This document shows, piece after piece, positions 53,820 through 62,700 of a DNA stretch of 64,000 bases (the stretch's first letter is position 1; every line of letters starts with the position of its first letter). The DNA is from Ornithinibacillus massiliensis (lineage in GTDB: Bacteria; Bacillota; Bacilli; Bacillales; Amphibacillaceae): the NCBI RefSeq assembly GCF_018310345.1, contig NZ_JAGXBY010000007.1, positions 99,081 through 163,080 on the forward strand, in the 5' to 3' direction. The notes under the pieces are model-generated. The model was not told where the DNA came from. It searched no databases and worked only from the letters and a program-made list of their open reading frames with translations. The translations under genes and the position numbers were made by a program.

Positions 53820-54296
53820 ATGAAGAAAGGCAACAAATTATATTTACCAATAATTGGAATTGGAATCGTCCTAATCATTATGATAAGTAGTGTGAAGGTA
53901 GTATTTGCTAACGAGGATATTGCTTATATGTTAAAGAATTGGTTTGATGAAAAGCAGTCCGCTTCTATAGAAGAAATAGAGAGGACGATTTCTCAGGAAA
54001 AAGAAAAGCAGACAACTCGTCTAAAGAGCGAAATACACGAAGCGATTCAATCAGCCGAAAGCCAGTATGAAGTATTCCTAGAAGAAGAGAAAACAAAACG
54101 GAAACAAGAATTAATAGACTATGCGGATCAATTAATTTCTAATTATGATGTTAGTGTAGAAGCGGACCAAGTATTAATAGAAAAGTTAAATTGTCTCATA
54201 ACAAAGACAGAAATAGAAATGGACATCGTATTAGGCAAGAAAGATACCAGTCAACTTATCGATTGTGGAGAATTACAAGTTAATGATGCTAATTAA
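53820..54296 (+). CDS. Secreted helical protein, third gene of the cassette (unknown function)
   Basis: A 158-residue protein with a signal peptide ending VFA near residue 30. The mature start NEDIAYMLKNWFDEKQSASIEEIE resembles that of the second protein. The body is a charged coiled coil, and two Cys residues occur near the C-terminus. AAGGAGG is just upstream. It is followed 82 nt later by a type I signal peptidase. The role is unknown; it is possibly paralogous to its neighbours. Confidence 0.72.
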   Translation: MKKGNKLYLPIIGIGIVLIIMISSVKVVFANEDIAYMLKNWFDEKQSASIEEIERTISQEKEKQTTRLKSEIHEAIQSAESQYEVFLEEEKTKRKQELIDYADQLISNYDVSVEADQVLIEKLNCLITKTEIEMDIVLGKKDTSQLIDCGELQVNDAN

Positions 54297-54381
54297 AATG
54301 TAATTCAATTCTATGAAACATGTTCAAGGACCTCTTTGATATGGGAATAGAACGTATACAGAATCTCACCATTGGTAGGTG

Positions 54382-54933
54382 ATGCTATTGGAAACAAGTA
54401 TCGTAATGGAAGATAGGAAGAATGAAAGTGAAAAGGAACGTAATGATAGCAGGTTAGGTTGGATAGGCTTTATTTTTTGTTTAGTAATTGCTTTTTTAGT
54501 TTTTCGGTTTGTTATTGGTTTCATTGTTATTTCCGGGGATTCTATGAACCCGACACTAGAAAATGGAAATGTAGTATTATCAAGTAATATCTTTTTTACT
54601 GTGGATCGACATGATATTATTATTTATCGCGACCATAATGGATTTGATGTGGTCAAACGAGTAATCGGTTTACCGAATGATCGCATTATGATTCAGGATG
54701 GTTCGATAGTTGTAAATGGCCAGATGATGAACGAACCATATAGGATGGGTGCTTTTAATGACATGGAAGAGGTAGTGGTTCCTAAGGATGCTTATTTTGT
54801 AGTGGGAGATAATCGTACTCCTGGTGAAAGCTTAGATAGTAGGAGTAGTAATGTGGGACCGATTCATAAAAGCACTATCCAAGGAAAAGTATTGATTTCT
54901 CTTTTTCCATTTTCTTTGGCATTGAATAAATAG
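54382..54933 (+). CDS. sipW: Type I signal peptidase
   Basis: A membrane-anchored serine/lysine protease of about 183 residues. One N-terminal helix precedes the nucleophile in ISGDSMNPTLENG. The general base Lys is in DVVKRVIGLPND, and the conserved GDNRTPGESLDSRSSNVG lies near the C-terminus. With Lys rather than His as base it is a classic Sip type, not the SipW/ER type, so the symbol is only tentative. The exact start is unclear (ATG 54382, TTG 54388 or ATG 54406). Its position after three secreted proteins suggests that it cleaves them. Confidence 0.82.
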   Translation: MLLETSIVMEDRKNESEKERNDSRLGWIGFIFCLVIAFLVFRFVIGFIVISGDSMNPTLENGNVVLSSNIFFTVDRHDIIIYRDHNGFDVVKRVIGLPNDRIMIQDGSIVVNGQMMNEPYRMGAFNDMEEVVVPKDAYFVVGDNRTPGESLDSRSSNVGPIHKSTIQGKVLISLFPFSLALNK

Positions 54934-55020
54934 TGCCAAATAGAATAGGTGTGAAGTGGTAAGTTTACTATCTAGGCGGGATACTAAAGGAATAAACTAC
55001 TCCATTTACCAATCTATTAA

Positions 55021-55053
55021 AAAATCCTCTAGCAAAATGGCTAAAGGATTTTT
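55021..55053. terminator. Terminator between the signal peptidase and proline dehydrogenase genes
   Basis: AAAATCCTCTAGC and GCTAAAGGATTTT (one mismatch) form a stem with loop AAAATG and a T-run. It can serve both convergent genes. Confidence 0.85.
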
Positions 55054-55057
55054 CTAT

Positions 55058-56038
55058 TTATTTCTTTTTACGTTTACTTAATCTACCAAGGATAAATGCA
55101 CCTGCTGCAACCCCAAGTACTGTATTGGTTTTCTTATTGAAAACTTGCTTCACCATTAAGTTCATGTTTTGTGGACGCTCTGCAAGACGACGCATGTAGT
55201 AACCATACCAATCATCTCCGAATGGAACATACGTACAGAAGTTGTAACCTTCTTTTGCTAATTCCAATTGCATGTCTTTGCGGAAGCCGTAAAGCATTTG
55301 GAATTCAAACTTGTCCAATGGAATGTCGTTTTCTTTTACGAATTGCTTTACATGATTAATAATATGATGATCATGCGTTGCGATCGATGTGAATTTCCCA
55401 CTTAATAAGTGATATTCGATTAATTTAAGAAAGTTCTGATCAATATCTTTCTTATCCTGGAATGCAACAGTTTCAGGCTCTTTATAAGCACCTTTCACTA
55501 TACGTAGGCGATAATCCTTATATTTTTCAATGTTTTTAACGGACTCAAAAAAGTATGCTTGGATAACTGTACCAATGTTATCAAAATCTGTAGAAAGCTC
55601 ATCAATTAGGTCAAAGGAAGGCTTTAAGTGACCATAGTCCTCCATGTCAAAGTTAATGAAAATATCATACTCATTTGCTTTTGATACAATATCTACTAGA
55701 TTTTGTTTGCAAAACTCATAATCAATATCCAGTCCAAGCTGAGTAGGCTTTAATGAAATATGTGCATCCACTTCATTTACTCGGATAGCTTCAATCACTT
55801 CCAGAATCTGATTCTTCGCTTTTAATGCTTCTTCTTTTTCTGTAACAAATTCTCCTAAGTTATCAATTGTTGCGGAGATGCCATGACGGTTTAATTCCTT
55901 TACACTTTGAATCATTTCTTCAATATTGGTACCGGCTACAACGGACTGAGCACCTAATTTTAAACCATATTTTTTTGCGGCATTGTTTAAAAATTGATTT
56001 TGTGACATCCCGATGAAGAAATCCTTTAAATTCATCAT
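55058..56038 (-). CDS. Proline dehydrogenase with C-terminal hydrophobic tail
   Basis: A 326-residue FAD enzyme oxidising proline to pyrroline-5-carboxylate. The start (ATG 56038 or 56035) is chosen for GAGGT just upstream. Family motifs are RLRIVKGAYKEP (Arg/Lys at the active site), IATHDHHII, EFQMLYGFR and YVPFGDDWYGYYMRRLAERPQN (paired Arg binding the proline carboxylate). Unlike the B. subtilis enzyme of about 300 residues, it ends in TVLGVAAGAFILGRLSKRKKK, a likely membrane anchor. The second enzyme of the pathway (P5C dehydrogenase) is not adjacent. Confidence 0.88.
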   Translation of the reverse strand: MMNLKDFFIGMSQNQFLNNAAKKYGLKLGAQSVVAGTNIEEMIQSVKELNRHGISATIDNLGEFVTEKEEALKAKNQILEVIEAIRVNEVDAHISLKPTQLGLDIDYEFCKQNLVDIVSKANEYDIFINFDMEDYGHLKPSFDLIDELSTDFDNIGTVIQAYFFESVKNIEKYKDYRLRIVKGAYKEPETVAFQDKKDIDQNFLKLIEYHLLSGKFTSIATHDHHIINHVKQFVKENDIPLDKFEFQMLYGFRKDMQLELAKEGYNFCTYVPFGDDWYGYYMRRLAERPQNMNLMVKQVFNKKTNTVLGVAAGAFILGRLSKRKKK

Positions 56039-56102
56039 GCATACCTCATTTACTATTTTTCTTTTATTATATCGGATAATAGGGTTTTCTGTCACTTGCG
56101 GG

Positions 56103-56240
56103 ATATTGCGTGCAATATATTGCTTTGGTTTTGGGGTTTCTAACTGTAGATTGGGTTCATCTGATATGGTCTTGGGTGCATCTAACTATAGAATGGGCTC
56201 ATCTAATATTGATAAGGGAGCATCTCACTCTGGTAGTAGA
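56103..56240. repeat. Short palindrome and degenerate ~22-bp repeats upstream of proline dehydrogenase
   Basis: ATATTGCGTGCAATAT at 56103-56118 is a near-perfect palindrome. From about 56150, units of the form TTGGG(T/C)(T/G)CATCT with 9-10 further bases repeat four times with changes. They may be operator or promoter elements, or a decayed minisatellite. Short frames across them have no ribosome site. Confidence 0.5.
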
Positions 56241-56420
56241 TAGTTACATTATCGAAAAGATTAAAATTAGATACTTAATTAAGCATCGTGTATATTACCT
56301 AGTTAAAATAACCTATTTTTCGAATGGTTGTTGTTTCGTTTTTTGTATTAAGGTAGGATAGTCCTATGGAATAGTTAGATAATTTTTCCTATTATGATTA
56401 GAATTTATATTTTCTAACAT

Positions 56421-56510
56421 TCAATTGAAAGAGCAAACCCGTTGAAAGACGGGGGCGCAAAGCCACAGGTCTAAAGCAGTGTTGCTATGACGGCTGGGTT
56501 GCCAAGTTGA
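56421..56510 (+). ncRNA. Cyclic-di-GMP-I (GEMM) riboswitch aptamer upstream of the YD-repeat gene
   Basis: A canonical match: AGAGCAAACCCG, a GAAA tetraloop, ACGGGGGCGCAAAGCC, ACAGGTCTAA, then GCTATGACGGCTGGGTTGCC. The flanks TCAATT and AGTTGA can form P1. It is followed 7 nt later by a strong terminator and about 200 nt later by the YD-repeat gene. It is the best-conserved of the three aptamers in the window. Confidence 0.95.
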
Positions 56511-56517
56511 GTTAAAT

Positions 56518-56546
56518 GGGCATTCTGGCTTAGAATGCCCGTTTTT
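56518..56546 (+). terminator. Expression-platform terminator of the YD-repeat riboswitch
   Basis: GGGCATTCT and AGAATGCCC form a perfect 9-bp stem with a 5-nt loop, then GTTTTT. It sits between the aptamer and the gene it would control. Whether ligand turns it on or off cannot be decided from the sequence. Confidence 0.92.
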
Positions 56547-56713
56547 AATTATAAGGAGGGACATATTAGTTTAATAGACCTAAGCCAACTACTGACAAAA
56601 ATAGAATAGTAATAGTTTTAGTATACGTATAGATAAATTTAAGAATCTATCATGTAGTACATAGCGCCTTTCACTAACCTGAGAATTTAACTTAACAAAC
56701 TAGGAGAGATTCT

Positions 56714-59700
56714 ATGTATAGAAAGAGAAAGAGAAAGAGAAATAGAAGAATGAGAAAAGTCTTCATTATAGCACTTATATTATTATTAATTATTACAGGA
56801 TTGCCAATTTCCACACTATCGGCAACAAGTGACTACAATAATAGAATAGTCGCTGAACCTAATTTGATGGATCCGAAGTCTATTGTGGATTTTTTACCAC
56901 AAATAGGGCAAGATCCCGTGGCTTTTCCAAGTCCAGCCCAGCAGGTACAACCATATTTACCTGTACAAATGAGTGGTGAAACAATACCCTCTACTGCACC
57001 ACAGGAAAGAAGCTATGATTCTAGTACAGAAGATATACTGTCACAAACATTTGACCATCCAGTAGATTTAATAACTGGGAAGCTAAACTTGTCCGAAGTG
57101 GACCTTCATTTGCCAGGTATTGGCCTTGATTACATTGTCGAGAGGTCCTATGTATCTGATATGGAAGATAACCTGGAATGGGTAGATTCATTGTTTAATG
57201 AGCTCCGAATATCAGGTAATTATTCCATGTCAGAAACAAGGTTTGACGGAAGTGTTAATAACTACACCTTTGTCCAGGGGTCAGATGAGTATTTTATTAC
57301 GAGCTATGATGATGATCCGCTAATTAACTATGAATTAGATAAAGGCACCTATGAGGTAAGTGAAGATGGCTCTACTATCGAGCGTGTTGAACATGAAGAT
57401 GGTACTACCCGATATGTCGTTACCAAGGCAGATGGTTCGAAATTAACCTATTTCAAATACTATGCACCTTGGCGTTATGGTGAATTAGAAGGAGATTTGC
57501 CAGAGGGAGGAGAAATTCCTGATTATCCACAGCAGGATCCGAAATCTGGAAAAATGATTCGCTATGAAGATAGAAAAGGAAATGTGCTAACATTTGATTA
57601 TGATGCAAGCGGAAACCTTAAAACAGTTAAGGATACAACTGGTCGTATCACAACTTTGACTTGGGAAAATGGCCGTATTTCTACTATAAAAGATCCGTTT
57701 GACCGATTAGTACGTTATACCTACGATAACAAGAATCGACTTGAAAAAGTAACACAGGCAGATGGCAGACTAGTTGACTATGGATACGATAGTAATAATC
57801 GGATAACGTCCATTTCCGATAATCAAAAGACAATGGAATTTTCCTATAATAATAATGATCAAGTGATAAGTGTTAATATCCATGGTAAGGAGTACTTCCG
57901 ATTATCATATCAGGATAAGAGCACCAAAGTTACCGATGCGGCACAAAACGTTTGGAAATACGAGCACGACGGAACGAACGTAACGAAGGTAGCCAATCCA
58001 CTTCAGGAAGTTACAACGTATACCTATAAAGATGATTTGTTAACTAGCATTAGTTCTCCACAAGGCAAGATTAGCTATACCTATGATGATAATGGCAATA
58101 TAACAACTGAGACCAATCTTGCTGGCGGAACTACAAGCTATGTGTATGATTATGAAGATAAAGATACATGGGAGCAACCAGTTGAAATTATTAATCCTTT
58201 AGGTGGAAGAACAAAGTTTGAATATGATGCCCAAGGGAATGTCACGAAACGTAGTGATGCTACAAATGTATACACTAAGTTTACGTACAATGATCGTGGG
58301 CTACTAACCCATTTAACAGATGCGGATGGGAATATAACGGAATTAATTTATAATGACCAAGGTTTTGTGAAGGAAGTCATTGATCCTCATAAAAATAAAA
58401 CAGTTTACACACGTGACAAATTTGGCCGTGTATTAACGGAGACATTACCGAATGGAATAACGGTTTCCTATAGCTATGATAAGCGTGGTAATATCCTTAC
58501 TCGTAAAGAAGGGGAAAGTATAACAACGTACACCTACGATAACAATGGGCGACTAGATTCTGTAAAGGACTCCATAAACCGAGTAACTTCCTATACGTAT
58601 AATAGTCAAGGGCTTGTTGAGACAATAAAGGACGTAACAGGTACAGCAGAGTATACGTATGATGCTTTAGGGAATATAAAAACAGTAAAAACACCACAAG
58701 GGGAGATATCGGAATATACACGTGACCAACTTGGTAGACCGAAAATCATAGAAAGACCTACTGAAAAGCTTGAGTATTCTTATGGTCCATTTGGCGTTCA
58801 AAAAGTAACTATTACTAGTGATTCAAGCGTGGAATACTTCTCTTATTCTTACGATGACCGAGGGAATTTAATTAATATTGTGGATAATTTTGGCCGTATG
58901 GTTTCCTTTGATTATAATGTTCAGGGGCAGCGGACAAAATTAGTGGATCCTATTGGACGTGTGAACAAATGGACATACGACAAAGTAGGACGCCAAAAAA
59001 CATGGACAGATTCGAATAATAATGTAACAGAATATGTTTACGATAATAATGGTCTGTTAAAGACCACTTTACATCCAAATGGTGCCAAAACCACCTATGA
59101 ATATGATGCTAATCAACGTCTAGAAAAGAAAGTATTACCTGATGGTACAGTTGAGCGATATGGCTATGATAAAGCTGGACTATTGACAAGCGTTACAAAT
59201 GGTGCAGGAGAAAAAACGGAATATGTGTATGATTCACAAGGGAGATTAAAACAGTTAGTAGACCCAGCAAAAGGTGTAACTGAATATGAATATGATAAAG
59301 CTTCTCGTATTACAACTATCAAAGATGCATTAGACCAAGTTACGTCCTATGTCTACGATGCATTGAACCGAGTGATCAAGCATACGGATACGGCTAAGCG
59401 AACGACAGAGTTCGTCTATGATAAATATCATCGGATAACTGAGATGACGGATCGGGCTGGACTAGTTCACCAATGGAATTTTGATGAAGCGAAGAATGAA
59501 GTTATTTATACTCGACCAGATAAAGAAACGTTTACTTATCATTACGGTGAAAACAATCGATTAACAACCATTACGAATCCGAAAGGTGAAAGGACAGAAT
59601 TAAAATACGATGACAGAGGTCATTTAATAGAAGAAATAAACCCACTAGGACAATCTAGTAAGTGGGAATATAACGATGTAGATCAACTAGTAAAGGAAAT

Positions 59701-62700
59701 AGATACTGGTGGTCATGCTACCTCCTACACGTATGATGATAAGGGGAGAGTACAGTCTGTAACGGATCCACTTGGTCTAAAGACAACCATTGTGTATAAC
59801 GATTATTACAATCAGCCTAAGGAAATAAAGGACCACCGTGACGGTATAATAAAGTACCAGTACGATGTAATGGGTAGAGAAATAACTTATACAGATCAAA
59901 ATGGTAATGTTTCAAGTATCACTTATGATGAAATTGGTCGTGTAAAAACAACAACGAATCCACTTAAAGAAACCTATTCCATGCAATATCATCCACTTGG
60001 TGGAATTAGTAAATTAACCGACCCAGAAGGTGGAATTTGGGAGTATTCTTATGATGCGTTAGGGCGCATGACAACACAGAAGGATCCAGAAGGTAATATT
60101 ACGAGGTCTAGTTATGATGCAGCAGGACGAGTAATTTCACAAACAGATGCTCTGGATAACGTTTATCAGTGGACTTACAATGTGAATGATCAAGTAGAAA
60201 CACAAATAGATCCACTAGGAAGCAAAACGATATACACGTATTCGCCGTTTGGGGATTTAGAGAAAATTACAGATCCGCTAGAAAATGAAATTACTTATGA
60301 ATATGATGTTCTAGGTAGACCTATAAAGGTAAACGACCAGAGTGGAGCTAATACGAACTATGTATACGATGCGTTAGGACAAGTAAAAGAAATTACTGAT
60401 GCTTTGGGTTATACAACCCATTTTACATATGATGCACTTGGTAATATAACAAAGCAAATCGATCCTTTGGGGAATACGGCGTCCTTCACTTATGATGCGT
60501 ATAGCCGAATTACAAGTGAAACGGATTACCGAGGAAATAAAACAACCTATGCGTATGACAACATGAAAGGTATTACTACTATTACCAATCCATTAGGAGA
60601 TACAACGAAACTAACCTTTGATAAATTAAATCAATTAATTACGGAAACCGATGCAGCTGGAGAAACGACAACCTATGAATATGATGCTGCCGGTCGATTG
60701 GTAAAGGAAATCAATCCTCTTGGCCATGCTGTTAGTGTAGAATATGATGGTACAGACAATGTGATTGGATATATAGATCAAAACAACCAAAAAACAACCT
60801 ACGAATATGATGGTGTTGGAAATATCGTAAAAGAAGTTGGCCCTTTGGAAGATGTGACGGCTTATGAATATGATGCTAATTATCAATTGAAAAAAATCAT
60901 CGATGCACGTGGTGGCGTAGCTGCATTTGATTATGATGCTCTCGGCAACCTGATAAAGGAAACGGATCCTGAGGGTGGCAAGTGGACGTATACCTATGAT
61001 GCATTGAGCCGTTTAACAAAGTCTACTGATCCATTAGGAGACGATTATTCATACGAGTATGACGCTCTAGGAAGAGTACTAAAGGAAACTGACCAATTAG
61101 GTTATACCGTAACCTACGACTATGATATACTGGGTCGAATGACAGAGCAGAAAGATAAAGAAGGCGGGAAATGGAAATATAGCTATAATCCAAATGGCTG
61201 GATAACAAGTGTAATAGACCCATTAAACGATAAAACTAGCTATGCTTATGATGAAAATGGAAACATAATGAAAGAAACCGATGCTTTAGGGCATAAACAA
61301 GAGTATGTATTTGATGAACTTAATCGTATGACGAAACATATTGATGCTGCTAATTATACCACTACTTGGACATACGATAAGATTGGTAATGTTGTCAAAG
61401 AGACAAATGCCCTTGGTGAAGCCACGACATATAGTTATGATGCATTATCAAGGTTAGTAGAAGAGAAGACTCCTAGTGGCTCTGTCTGGAAGTATCAATA
61501 TGATCCAGCAGGTAACTTAATAAACGAAACAAATCCACTAGGGCATTCAACAATATATACGTATGATGCCACGAACCAATTAACAAAAGTTACAGATGCA
61601 TTAGATAATGTTACAAACTATCAATATGACCCTACCGGTAACCTTATAGAGGTTAAGGATGCTAATGGTAACGTACGTAAATGGGGCTATGACTTAAATG
61701 GTAATGTCATTGAAGAAATAGATGGACTAGGGAATAGTCATGTCTATTCATATGATTTAGCAAATCAGTTAGTAGAAGAAATTAATCGTAACGGACAAAC
61801 TATTTCATATGATTACACCCCTCGTGGTGAAGTAAAGAACATTAATCTAGAAGACTTTAAACAAGAGTACGAATATGATGCTCTAGGCCGCTTGACACAC
61901 ATGAAGACGCCAGATTCAGAGGACTCCTTTACATATGATGCGTTAGGACGAATCAGCGAACAGCTAAATCACAACCTAGAAAAGCAGTTGTTCTATACTT
62001 ATGATGCAGTAGGCAATATGCTAAGCACTACAAACAGTGAAGACCGTACGATAACATACACCTATGATAATCGTAATTTGATGACATCCATTATGGATCC
62101 AGATGAAAATGTGAGCGGGTTTCATTATGACGAGCTTGGGAGAATTACAACACAGAAGTTAGCAAATGGTAATCAAATCAAGCAAACTTATACAAAAGAT
62201 GGTCAGCTTGCTTATATCGAAAATCGAAATAATGAAGGGATCATTTCTTCGTTCAACTACGAGTATAATGATGCAGGTCAACGTACAAAGCAACTGGAAG
62301 AAGATGGATCGGTTACATCTTATCATTACGATGAACTTAACCGATTAACAGCAGTTGATTATCCATTAGAAAAAATGCAGGAAAAAACGCCTGAATTCCC
62401 TGATTCTAGAAAATATAACCGCACTGAAGATACGAAGAAAACGACAGAAGAAAAAGAAACAATCATTAAGGGTAAGTCAGTGGCTAAGGATGCTAAAGAG
62501 TTAACTACTGGGGAGAATGGCAACGATGTTGAAAAAGAATTTAAATCTCGAGTAACTGTACCTAATGATTCAGAAGATAATGAGGAAGAAACAGAGAAAC
62601 TAGAGGAACCAGGTTCTAATTCAGAATCAGTTACGGATAATGAGACGAATATGGGGAAAATCATTACGGAAGCTAATTCTAAAGAAACTGCTCCAGAAGA

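Noticed and set aside
56110..56361. An 83-residue frame with repeated Trp-x-His-Leu
   Set aside because: It comes from the degenerate 22-bp repeats, has no ribosome site and no family resemblance.
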